Source: Polynucleobacter sp. AP-Capit-er-40B-B4
Lineage (GTDB): Bacteria > Pseudomonadota > Gammaproteobacteria > Burkholderiales > Burkholderiaceae
Length of the DNA stretch: 64,000 nt
Direction: 5' to 3'
Assembly: GCF_018882245.1 (NCBI RefSeq)
Contig: NZ_JACVOV010000001.1
Span: 372,001-436,000 of the forward strand
Numbering within the stretch: the first letter of the stretch is position 1; the number at the start of each line of letters is the position of its first letter. This document shows, piece by piece, positions 44,110 through 51,403 of the stretch. The notes under the pieces are model-generated. The model searched no databases. It was given only the letters and a program-made list of their open reading frames with translations, and was not told the origin of the DNA. The position numbers and the translations under genes were made by a program.

Positions 44110-44625
44110 CTATCGGCAGTTATAGCCGCCGCGACCGTCAGGCGTGCAGTTCATTGTGTTGCCACCCGTCATTCCCGGGGTTAGGTTTGTCGTATTTCTT
44201 TGTGTCTGAGCTGCCGAGTTGTTGTAATAGGTAGCCGCTCTATTAACGCCATCACCGATGGCCCTCAAGAAGTCTAAGATACCGCCGCCGGGGTTTTGAT
44301 TGGATGCAATTGCAAACCCAGAAAAAGGTAGCGGCATTTCGTGGCCATTGGCATTAAGCAGGACTTGAGAAGTTTGTTGATTTAATGCGTAACAACCAAT
44401 CATTTGCTGGCCATTTTGTGCTGTTAAAACAGCCCCATTCGGGCTTGTTGCCTCCCAATGGTAAGGATAAGAGCTTGAATAGCGCGAGTCCCTGCATCCG
44501 GAGCTATATAAAGTGAAATAAGCATTCGCCTGTGAATCATAGGTTCTGCCAATAACCGCCGCCTGAGCCATGACCTCATTACACAAAAAAGCTAATGTGA
44601 GCAGTACTAGATATTTTTTCTTCAT
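44110..44625 (-). CDS. Exported protein with CTPxGxGGxxCR tail (2 of 3)
   Basis: The 171-aa protein starts at ATG 44625 (MKKKYLVLLTLAFL, signal peptide ending near VMAQA). Its central domain has VIGRTYDSQANAYFTLYSSGC and further Cys. It is recognisably related to the corresponding domain of the next gene (VIGQTFDSQANGNIYLYDGPC). It ends in the shared tail TPGMTGGN, then CTPDGRGGYNCR. An earlier start at 44664 would overlap the neighbour and lacks a signal peptide. Confidence 0.8.
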   Translation of the reverse strand: MKKKYLVLLTLAFLCNEVMAQAAVIGRTYDSQANAYFTLYSSGCRDSRYSSSYPYHWEATSPNGAVLTAQNGQQMIGCYALNQQTSQVLLNANGHEMPLPFSGFAIASNQNPGGGILDFLRAIGDGVNRAATYYNNSAAQTQRNTTNLTPGMTGGNTMNCTPDGRGGYNCR

Positions 44626-44635
44626 TTCGATCTTT

Positions 44636-45589
44636 CTATCTGCAGTTATATCCGCCACGACCATCTGGAGTGCAGTTCATGCCATTTCCACCAGTCATGC
44701 CGGGGGTTAAGTTCGTAGTGTTTCTTTGAGTTTCAGCTGCAGAGTTATTCCAATAAGTTGTGGCTCTCTGAAGTCCTTCGCCAAAAGATTGGAAAACAGA
44801 CTTATTACCGCCCCCTTGAAATACGGACATAGGACGACTGACAGTTAATCCAGTAGTTGCAATCATGGTGACTTGTTGCTGATTCACCGTGTAGCAACCT
44901 TCACCAATGAAGGCACCATTGTCGGCCCTCTTGGCGTCCCAGCGTAATGGGTAGTTGCCACTGTAATTTGGGAGTTTGCAAGGACCATCGTACAAATAGA
45001 TATTTCCATTTGCTTGGCTATCAAAAGTTTGACCGATCACATTACCGGGTCCAGCTGGCGCTTGGGGTCTAGATGCCTGTGGATTTAATTTCTTAAACTC
45101 CTCGCCCGTATTAAGGTTGATTTGCTTAATAGCATTATTGGCATCCCCAATACTCATTTGCCCGGAGATCATCTTGGTATAGATCGCGTCTTTGCTTGCG
45201 TAATCTTTTTGAAGAATTGGGTAATAGGCCGTTCCTTTTGTGCCATCAAGCCTAATAGTTCTACAGGGCATTACTTCCGACAGAAATTGCTTCAAGCTCT
45301 TTTTTTGCTGATCATTTAAGCGAGCTTTGGATGAGTACAGGTCAAACTTATTTGCTTGGGTATCAGTAAATACTAGAAGGTTTGCTTCTACCAGCTTGCC
45401 ATTAGGAGTCTCTCTTACGCGCTTCTGGCATTCGGTTGATGCTTGGCCAGCCCTATTTGCAATTTGGTTCTTATTTTCTGGTTGGCTAACACTCGGGTTG
45501 GAATTGTAATTTTGCTGAGGACGCATTTGATTGCACCCGGCAATTAATAGCATCGACGTTAGAAGTGGCAGGATGAACAAAGGTTTCAT
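44636..45589 (-). CDS. Putative lipoprotein with CTPxGxGGxxCR tail (3 of 3)
   Basis: The 317-aa protein starts at ATG 45589. It has a lipoprotein signal (LLTSMLLIAGC), a polar linker and an unassigned domain (~50-170). The C-terminal half is a duplicate of the 44.1-kb protein, with the same VIG(Q/R)T(F/Y)DSQAN domain and nearly identical last 35 residues. The three genes form one minus-strand unit divergent from the XRE gene. Gene duplication followed by N-terminal change is the likely history. Confidence 0.8.
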   Translation of the reverse strand: MKPLFILPLLTSMLLIAGCNQMRPQQNYNSNPSVSQPENKNQIANRAGQASTECQKRVRETPNGKLVEANLLVFTDTQANKFDLYSSKARLNDQQKKSLKQFLSEVMPCRTIRLDGTKGTAYYPILQKDYASKDAIYTKMISGQMSIGDANNAIKQINLNTGEEFKKLNPQASRPQAPAGPGNVIGQTFDSQANGNIYLYDGPCKLPNYSGNYPLRWDAKRADNGAFIGEGCYTVNQQQVTMIATTGLTVSRPMSVFQGGGNKSVFQSFGEGLQRATTYWNNSAAETQRNTTNLTPGMTGGNGMNCTPDGRGGYNCR

Positions 45590-45686
45590 TAGTGCGGGCC
45601 AGTAGGGTTTAAATTTGCTTACATTCTTTATAAATACTACGAAAAACGTAAGGACAGTGCAAGCATAACCTACGAATATCGTATGA

Positions 45687-46001
45687 ATGAATACGGCCTC
45701 AAATAGCCACCCTAAATCCCCAATTGGCCCTCGAATACAGGCCGCAAGGCTAGCCAACGGTTTATCTCAGGAAAAGCTGGGTGTATTAATTGGTCTGGAG
45801 GAAGGCTCAGCTGGCACGCGAATTAGTCGATATGAGAACTCAATCCATGAGCCCGCTGTCACAACCTCAAAAGCAATTGCAGATGTATTAAATGTTCCAT
45901 TGGCATACTTGTATTGTGAAAACGAGGCCTTAGCGGATCTGATTGTTCAGCTAGCAAAGCTGAGCGTGGCTGAGTTACAAAAAATTAAAAAGCAGCTCTA
46001 G
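45687..46001 (+). CDS. XRE-family transcriptional regulator
   Basis: This 104-aa DNA-binding protein has a Cro/CI-type helix-turn-helix (residues ~13-70: IQAARLANGLSQEKLGVLIG, then ISRYENSIHEP). A short C-terminal helix (~80-104) probably serves dimerisation. It is divergent from the exported-protein genes across 97 bp. The small size and position fit the regulator of the element. Targets are not identified; a palindrome at 46459-46485 is one candidate. Confidence 0.9.
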   Translation: MNTASNSHPKSPIGPRIQAARLANGLSQEKLGVLIGLEEGSAGTRISRYENSIHEPAVTTSKAIADVLNVPLAYLYCENEALADLIVQLAKLSVAELQKIKKQL

Positions 46002-46011
46002 TCATATTAAA

Positions 46012-46401
46012 TTAACTAAAGTGGATTTTCTCCGTAGTTCTTGGGACCGCTGCCGACTCCCTAGATATACGTCTTTTCTCTTCCTCCAGCGCCGCTCGGT
46101 ACATTTGATCGGTTAGCTCGTAACTCACAAAGCAATCCTTACGTGGCGGCTCCATGTGATGCCACAGTGATTTGGCCTGTAAGCGGCACTTGTACATGAG
46201 CGCTAGATTTACTTTTCGCTGCGAGTTATGAAGCGTCAGATTCTCAAGCGTGCCTTCGAGTAGGTCTGCTATTTCCCAATAGGTGCGAGCTAATTTAACT
46301 ACATCCAAGTTAGTGGTATCTGCCTTGCGGACATCCCTTTTAGCTGGGTCTACACGTCTTGGAGTCTTTGGTTTGCGTGTTTTGGTTATGTTCTGTTCCA
46401 T
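46012..46401 (-). CDS. Small basic protein, function unknown
   Basis: This 129-aa protein has a strongly basic N-terminus (TRKPKTPRRVDPAKRDVRK), then mostly helical sequence. No known motif is seen. AGGAA precedes the ATG at 46401 with suitable spacing. It lies convergent with the XRE gene (10 bp between stops). It may bind nucleic acid, judged only from charge. Confidence 0.65.
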   Translation of the reverse strand: MEQNITKTRKPKTPRRVDPAKRDVRKADTTNLDVVKLARTYWEIADLLEGTLENLTLHNSQRKVNLALMYKCRLQAKSLWHHMEPPRKDCFVSYELTDQMYRAALEEEKRRISRESAAVPRTTEKIHFS

Positions 46402-46458
46402 GTTGATTGGTTCCTTTAAATGTTTGGTTTGGGTGCTACTGTTCCATTAAGTTTGAAA

Positions 46459-46485
46459 TGCTGTGTTTAGTGTGTTTACACAGCA
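46459..46485. promoter_or_regulatory. Inverted repeat, candidate operator
   Basis: TGCTGTGT (46459-46466) and ACACAGCA (46478-46485) form perfect 8-bp arms with an 11-bp spacer, about 58 bp upstream of the 46.4-kb start. The form fits a dimeric regulator site; the regulator is not known. Confidence 0.45.
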
Positions 46486-46585
46486 CCTAATTGGCTGTTG
46501 TTTGTGGAGCTGCTAGTGATGTGTGTGTGATGTTTTGCCACATAGCCCCTATTGCAGCTGGGCGCGGTGTTCGTATAGCTTTTTA

Positions 46586-46633
46586 CCGAGGAAGCGGAAA
46601 GATTATGTCCATCCACCACCTCGGCCTTTTTTT
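46586..46633 (+). terminator. Terminator-like hairpin inside element
   Basis: CCGAGG (46586-46591) and CCTCGG (46619-46624) are followed by CC and seven T. The loop is long (27 nt). It faces the plus strand, for which no nearby gene is evident, so a short plus-strand RNA from 46.4-46.6 kb is conceivable. Confidence 0.4.
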
Positions 46634-46640
46634 ATCGGCA

Positions 46641-46883
46641 CTACTCAGGGTCAAGCATGCTTAACAGCCACTCTGGTATTTCTTCATAACCCGCCTCTGC
46701 CAAAGTCATAGTCATTCGGTATAGCTGGTTGATGGTCAGCTTGGCTTGAGGTCTACCTAGCTTTACCTTGATAAAAATAAAGTCGTCAGGCTTTAGTTTT
46801 GCCCTCTGCCCATCCCAAATCTGCTTTAGCTCTAAGGTTTGGGCTGCGGTTAGTGTGTGAAGAGTTGTTTTTGATTCATTCAT
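46641..46883 (-). CDS. Small protein, paralogue of the 50.6-kb gene
   Basis: This 80-aa protein shares with the 50596-50907 product the block LT-x2-QT-x-ELK-x-IW followed by a basic stretch. It also shares a helix with RMTMTLAEAG versus FACATILADL, and an ending with IP-(E/Q)-(W/F). No family is recognised. The two copies flank the replication and terminase-like genes. GGAAA precedes the ATG at 46883. Confidence 0.7.
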   Translation of the reverse strand: MNESKTTLHTLTAAQTLELKQIWDGQRAKLKPDDFIFIKVKLGRPQAKLTINQLYRMTMTLAEAGYEEIPEWLLSMLDPE

Positions 46884-46908
46884 AGTATTTTTCCATCGTT
46901 ATTTGTTG

Positions 46909-47232
46909 GGTTGTTTCCAAGCTATTTCCAATTAGGGCCTTGTAACTACGGGTTGTTTCGGGTTATTTCCAAGTTGTTTCGAAGCTATTTCCAATCTGTT
47001 TCTCAAAGAACGAAAACAGAGAGATAGGGAGGAGGGGAGAGAGATTTTTAATCTCTCCCTCCCATCTTTCGAGGACCTTTTTATTTTGGAAATGGCGCAG
47101 GTTGTTTCGTTATTTCCTTTTGTTATTTCCTTAGGGGAAGAAACAACCCCCTCCCCGCAGAGCCCCTGTTTATAGGGGTCTATTTTTGGTTGTTTCCACC
47201 TATTTCCAAGTAGTTTGCAAAAGCTATTTCCA
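46909..47232. repeat. Array of 11-bp iteron-like repeats
   Basis: About 14 copies of a degenerate unit RGYTRTTTCCA (plus strand) occur in three clusters. They start near 46909, 46920; 46951, 46961, 46972, 46983, 46994; 47100, 47108, 47120; and 47188, 47199, 47209, 47222. Within clusters the period is 10-11 bp, one helical turn, so all sites face the same side of DNA. One copy in inverted orientation is at 47140-47148. A GA-rich hairpin (around 47038-47062) lies between clusters. The position beside the primase-helicase gene suggests a replication origin. Confidence 0.75.
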
Positions 47233-47236
47233 TTTC

Positions 47237-49303
47237 TCATACCGCAAAATCCTCCACTTTTGGAAGCGAATACACCGCCTTAGTGTTGGATTCCAAAGGT
47301 ATCCCAAGCTCGATAGCGTCTTTGCCACTTATCATTTCCAACACGCCGTCTTGGACTAGCTTGCTGACCGATGCGGTTAGCCTTTGGTACTTAGTACCCC
47401 CAGTTGAGTCCATAATGGCTGAAAGGGTCTTAATGGTGATGTATGGCTGCCCATACCCACGCACAGCACCCATCACTTCGGTTTCGTACTTGGTAATTTG
47501 GCGAATCTTGCCCTCCTCTTTACGCTCCTCAAATCCTGACTTAGAAGCGAAACCAACGCGATAGGACTCGATTAACTTATGTCCAAGGCGATTGGTTACC
47601 TCAACCTCGTACCGCTCAGTTTTAAAGCACAGCTCATTGAATGAGGCCTCGTAACGCTTTTTACCCATAATCAAGAACCGCTTGTCTTCGCCGACTTGTG
47701 GATCCTTAATAACAAACCCAGTGCCATGAACATCCGCACCAAAAGCTGATGCTCCTCTGGCTGTCATGTTCTCTATCTCCGCCTTGTTATTTACCTTGCT
47801 GATATGAGCAATGAGCCATAGGGATGTACCTGTCTCAGAACAAGCCAATTTAATGGTACTGATGAACTCAGAGACCAGTGCGTTGTTATTTTCGTCCTCT
47901 AGGTCTAGCGTGGCAGCAAGTGTGTCCGCAACAATTAGTGGAGGTATTAAAACGGGCTCGCCATTAGCTCCATCCATGTAAACCTTATTCTCAGCCGCAA
48001 AGTCTCTTATTAACTTCGCAATCTGCCCTTTAGACATGCGCTGGGTTTCTCTAACGTGGAACCACTTATTAAACTCATCCTCAGACTTAGTAACTCCGCA
48101 ATGATTGCGCAAGCCTGAGAGAATCCTAAGAGCTTGTTTTCTATCTTCTGTGAGGTATAGAACGGGTCTTCTTAATGCAGGCTTGAGTTCATCCCTATCA
48201 GCACAAAGATGTGCGGCATACGCAGCCAATGGCAATAGCAAGGTTGTCTTACCAATTCCACTCTGCCCAGCCAACACAAAGATACCTTCGGAAATGATTC
48301 CATCTATTACATATTCCGTGGCGGAAGTCTGCCCCAGTGCGTAGCTTTGGTCCTTAAGAGCAGCCTGTCTAAACTTTGGAAACTCTTTAGCCAACCAGCG
48401 CAATGTTGAAGCTGTAACAGACTCCTTAGCTCCGCCTTTGTAGAAGGTGCGCCATTTGTAATTAAGCTGTGAGTCACCGCCATAAGCACCAAACACATCC
48501 GCATCTTGAGTTGAGTACTCTTTCCAAATATCTAAACCTTCGTCCGATCCTCTGGTTTGGTGATGGATTGCCATGCCCACCTTAAGCCAGAATTCATAAC
48601 CATCGTCAGGCGGCTGTATGGACATCACAATGCTTCTTAATTCGTCATTACAGAGGTTTAAATCTCTTGTTTGAGAGAAGCCATCAAATGCCTGTTTAGA
48701 GACCTCATACGCCTCTGTAGAGCGCTTTAAATACTTATCCAATACAGCAAGATCAACTGGTGACTTAGGGAACTCCTTGGCGCTATATTGCTCGTCCACA
48801 TCTCCAGTGAGCGCGATAAACATATTACTTTTGAAGACCTCAAAGCCAATGTCATGGTCCTTGTAATTGGTAAATGGCTTATCTGTTTTAGTAATGATGT
48901 GGTAACCAGTACCGCTGACAGACTTCTCCACAAATCCTCTGGCGTTTTCCAAAATATCCTTGGCAACAGGCTTTAAGTTCCCGCTTTGATCAAACACCTT
49001 ATCCAAATCTATACCAATGATTTGGTCGTTCTTAAACGCCATACCAATGCCATGAATAGCAGGCATTTGTTTTGCTGCTTCTTGGGTAAACACCTTTTCT
49101 GCCTCGTCTAGCGTGACAAAGCAGGTCGGGTCGTTCTGACCACCATAGAGCATTGTTTGAGGGTTTATTGGTCTCTTGATAGTCTTGCCCGTTTTAGGGT
49201 CTTGCTCCAACTTCCAATAGATGTATGTGCGCTCAGCTCTTAATTGCTTAGGTATTGAACTGTAGTTGCACTTTGGGCGCTTCGCGCCTTTAGATTCTTT
49301 CAT
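47237..49303 (-). CDS. Primase-polymerase / RepA-like helicase replication protein
   Basis: This 688-aa protein has three parts. A primase-polymerase-like N-terminus (~25-170) includes YIYWKLE, the acidic pair in IIGIDLD (D99, D101) and SGTGYHI (130-136). A PriCT-2-type region covers ~217-308 (DGYEFWLKVGMAIHH, then WRTF). A RepA/AAA-type ATPase (~325-560) has Walker A GQSGIGKTT at 346-354 and a later IVADTLAATLD segment. This architecture is typical of replication proteins of satellites, plasmids and phages. It is followed directly by the iteron-like array. The domain calls come from pattern recognition, not search. Confidence 0.82.
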   Translation of the reverse strand: MKESKGAKRPKCNYSSIPKQLRAERTYIYWKLEQDPKTGKTIKRPINPQTMLYGGQNDPTCFVTLDEAEKVFTQEAAKQMPAIHGIGMAFKNDQIIGIDLDKVFDQSGNLKPVAKDILENARGFVEKSVSGTGYHIITKTDKPFTNYKDHDIGFEVFKSNMFIALTGDVDEQYSAKEFPKSPVDLAVLDKYLKRSTEAYEVSKQAFDGFSQTRDLNLCNDELRSIVMSIQPPDDGYEFWLKVGMAIHHQTRGSDEGLDIWKEYSTQDADVFGAYGGDSQLNYKWRTFYKGGAKESVTASTLRWLAKEFPKFRQAALKDQSYALGQTSATEYVIDGIISEGIFVLAGQSGIGKTTLLLPLAAYAAHLCADRDELKPALRRPVLYLTEDRKQALRILSGLRNHCGVTKSEDEFNKWFHVRETQRMSKGQIAKLIRDFAAENKVYMDGANGEPVLIPPLIVADTLAATLDLEDENNNALVSEFISTIKLACSETGTSLWLIAHISKVNNKAEIENMTARGASAFGADVHGTGFVIKDPQVGEDKRFLIMGKKRYEASFNELCFKTERYEVEVTNRLGHKLIESYRVGFASKSGFEERKEEGKIRQITKYETEVMGAVRGYGQPYITIKTLSAIMDSTGGTKYQRLTASVSKLVQDGVLEMISGKDAIELGIPLESNTKAVYSLPKVEDFAV

Positions 49304-49508
49304 TTTGTAAATCCTTCATTCACTCGATCGTTAAATGCCACGAACTCGGTGCGGATTCATTTTTCGTCGGGACTCTCACTGTTTCCAGCCGCCCCGCAAC
49401 TTGATTTACCACTGACTCATTCCGCGTCAGTGGAGAGCTACTTGCTCGGTCTTACATGGTTAATTCGTAGCTATCAACCAATTGGGCGACCCTGCCCAGT
49501 CGTTTTAG
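49304..49508. other. Intergenic region with stable hairpin
   Basis: No gene is seen in these 205 bp between the terminase-like and replication genes. CCACTGAC (49409-49416) and GTCAGTGG (49426-49433) form a perfect 8-bp stem with a 9-base loop and no T run. A second weaker GGGC/GCCC stem is near 49485-49500. A structured leader RNA or a packaging site are possibilities. Confidence 0.5.
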
Positions 49509-49994
49509 TTACTGCACTTCCGTTTTCTTTTTATTCTTCATGACTCCAATGGGAGTTGAGTCACCACTACCCCTCAGCTCCATCAATAATGCTGAAATTT
49601 CGAGTTGGAAATCAATCGGGTCTGCCACATCTTGCTTTTTATTTCTTCCGCCAGATCCAACGGGCTGATAAGTGCTGGTTTGATATGCATCTCCAAAGTT
49701 AGCCTTCAATAGTGTTTGAATTAACGTGCTATTTGAGTCTTTATTGCTATATGACTCAATAAGTCGTCGCTCATGAAATGCCCGACTAGAAGTCATCGCA
49801 ACTGATAAAGCCTGTTTGAATAACTTCTTAGAGCGAGCCCAATCTTCCAACTGATCAACGCTCACTCCTAGCTCATCAGCCATGATTGAAGGTGTGGCTC
49901 CAGCCTTTCCAAGCTCAATAATTCTGTCCTCAAACTCCTTTTGGTACTTGGGTGTTGATATGATTTTTATACCCTTTGGAATACCCCCACTCAT
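49509..49994 (-). CDS. Terminase small subunit-like DNA-binding protein
   Basis: This 161-aa protein begins with helix-turn-helix sequence of the small-terminase kind: KYQKEFEDRIIELGKAGATP, then SIMADELGVSVDQLEDWAR and KKLFKQALSVAM. Next come a helical segment with TLIQTLLKANFGDAYQ (compare the KNRFGW region of TerS proteins) and a charged tail. Phage TerS recognises the packaging site; satellites encode their own to redirect packaging. No large terminase or portal gene is present in the element. The assignment is by pattern and needs profile confirmation. ATGA overlap with the upstream gene. Confidence 0.6.
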   Translation of the reverse strand: MSGGIPKGIKIISTPKYQKEFEDRIIELGKAGATPSIMADELGVSVDQLEDWARSKKLFKQALSVAMTSSRAFHERRLIESYSNKDSNSTLIQTLLKANFGDAYQTSTYQPVGSGGRNKKQDVADPIDFQLEISALLMELRGSGDSTPIGVMKNKKKTEVQ

Positions 49995-50596
49995 CTCACA
50001 TCTCCGCGCTTCGCAATAGAAACGTTTGGGTGCTCAAAGAACTCGGAAGCGGCAATCGTTTTTACCAACCAATGATGGGCTGATGACGTCACCACCACCT
50101 CCAATCCGCTAAGGTCACGAATTTGCTCAACAATTCGAACGAAATCACGTAGATCGGTCTTATCTAATTTTTCTTGGCTTTCCGATCGTTTTAACCATAC
50201 CCGCCCACGTCCATTCTTAGCGGACATTGGGAAGGTTAATCTAAGCATTGGAATAGCCTCATCAGCATCAACGTAAATTCGCTTTGACACTTCGTACTCA
50301 GAAAATAAAAATCTAAACTCCCAAGCCTCATGGGCTAGACTGCGCGGATTTGGCAGCGCCTCCAACACATCATCAAATGCAATGTCTTGCGCGGGCTTAA
50401 ATTCTTCAAGGATGAGATTTTGTATATCAGCCAACTGAAAACCATGATGACGAAGGCCATAGGCAGCCTGCAATAGCCAAACGTGCAAAAAGTATGGGAT
50501 CTGCTCAGGTAGGTACAGCCCATCCATCTCTTGGAGAATGCTATTTGTGTAATCGTGAGCCTTATCTAAGGTCTTATTGATCTCCTGAGCGTTCAT
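49991..50596 (-). CDS. Protein of unknown function in the satellite-like module
   Basis: This 201-aa protein is mostly helical and acidic at the N-terminus, with no motif I recognise. It overlaps its neighbours by 1 bp (TAATG) on the upstream side and 4 bp (ATGA) on the downstream side. It is therefore cotranslated with the small paralogue gene and the terminase-like gene. That arrangement suggests a joint function, possibly in packaging or replication. Confidence 0.72.
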   Translation of the reverse strand: MNAQEINKTLDKAHDYTNSILQEMDGLYLPEQIPYFLHVWLLQAAYGLRHHGFQLADIQNLILEEFKPAQDIAFDDVLEALPNPRSLAHEAWEFRFLFSEYEVSKRIYVDADEAIPMLRLTFPMSAKNGRGRVWLKRSESQEKLDKTDLRDFVRIVEQIRDLSGLEVVVTSSAHHWLVKTIAASEFFEHPNVSIAKRGDVR

Positions 50597-50907
50597 TACT
50601 CCCCTCCATGCAAAATATCGTGAACGAATTGTGGAATATCAAGATCCAAGTCAGCCAAGATGGTGGCGCAGGCAAACAGCTGAGCGTGTGACATTTCAGC
50701 TTCAGGCTGAGCCAATCGAATCCAAATAGGGGCCGACTTTTTGTCCTCTACCAGTTGGTTTCGGCGTATGGGGGCCCAAATAGCTTTTAGCTCTTGAGTT
50801 TGTGATTGAGTAAGTTTTACGTTGTTCATAGACGTGTGAATTTCTCCAGATAAATACTGGATATGTTGTGGAATGTGCTTCGATGGATGTAGCAATGATG
50901 AGCGCAT
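50596..50907 (-). CDS. Small protein, paralogue of the 46.6-kb gene
   Basis: The conserved part (77 aa) begins at the ATG at 50829 (MNNVKLTQSQTQELKAIW) and matches the 80-aa product at 46641-46883. The longer frame from 50907 has the better ribosome binding site (AAAGGG, 7 bases upstream), so either start is possible. It is first gene of a minus-strand unit leading to the terminase-like gene. Function unknown. Confidence 0.65.
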   Translation of the reverse strand: MRSSLLHPSKHIPQHIQYLSGEIHTSMNNVKLTQSQTQELKAIWAPIRRNQLVEDKKSAPIWIRLAQPEAEMSHAQLFACATILADLDLDIPQFVHDILHGGE

Positions 50908-51275
50908 AGGAATGCCCTTTAAATAAATTAACGAATAAAAATGTGATTTGTTTGCTAAGTGGTGTCAGCGCAATGGTGACCGCACTACCGACGCATCGGC
51001 TTACTTCTACTGCCATTACTTCAGGTACAAGTCTTCAATTCTGAGGCGTTTTAAGGCTGTTTTTAGCCTCGTTTAAACCTAGAGTGATCATGACGCTCAA
51101 GTCGTTCAAAACTGCCTACAAGGCTTGCTGTTTTATGACTCAAAAATGTTCCCTCTATATATATTAATACAAGAAAAACAGCCTTTCCGCCCCACTTTTT
51201 ACTGCCTATCCAAAATAAAGTTCTGTTTCGCCCCAAACAATTGTCTATCAATTGAATCAAAATCAGGCGTATCAA
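50908..51275. other. Gene-free region before the terminase-like operon
   Basis: No supported gene. Open frames here (51063-51275 and 50702-51016, minus) lack ribosome sites and protein-like composition. A small stem AGGCT/AGCCT (51054-51069) may end the recombinase transcript. The AT-rich part at 50925-50950 probably holds the promoter of the following minus-strand genes. Confidence 0.45.
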
Positions 51276-51401
51276 TTAATGATTATGCTCATGAGTCATT
51301 AAATATAGCCCCAGTAAAAAGCAGCCCAAAACCGAAATAGTGAACCCATTGTGAAATATGTCGTACAAACTAAGAGCTGAAATTACTCCACCAATAATCA
51401 T
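51276..51401 (-). CDS. 41-residue membrane protein downstream of recombinase
   Basis: The frame reads MIIGGVISALSLYDIFHNGF and continues to a His-rich end (MTHEHNH). One long hydrophobic segment covers residues ~21-34, with a weaker one at 2-13. The ATG is 2 bp after the recombinase stop, with AGGGGA 6 bases upstream, a strong ribosome binding site. That spacing argues for a real, coupled gene despite its size. It could be a recombination directionality factor in position only; a membrane helix does not fit known ones. Confidence 0.6.
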   Translation of the reverse strand: MIIGGVISALSLYDIFHNGFTISVLGCFLLGLYLMTHEHNH

Positions 51402-51403
51402 AT

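Noticed and set aside
44636-45757. Long form of the third exported protein starting at 45757
   Set aside because: It would run antisense through the XRE gene start; the ATG at 45589 gives a proper lipoprotein signal.
46932-47240. 102-codon minus-strand frame starting in an ATGA overlap with the replication gene
   Set aside because: The frame runs through the phased 11-bp repeats and a GA-rich hairpin, and the translation is low in protein-like character. The DNA repeat explains the sequence better than a gene, although the ATGA start keeps a small doubt.
50702-51016. 104-codon minus-strand frame
   Set aside because: Overlaps the better supported 50596-50907 gene in another frame and has unprotein-like composition.
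51063-51275. 70-codon minus-strand frame
   Set aside because: No ribosome site, no conserved-looking motif; it lies downstream of the 41-aa gene in AT-rich DNA.
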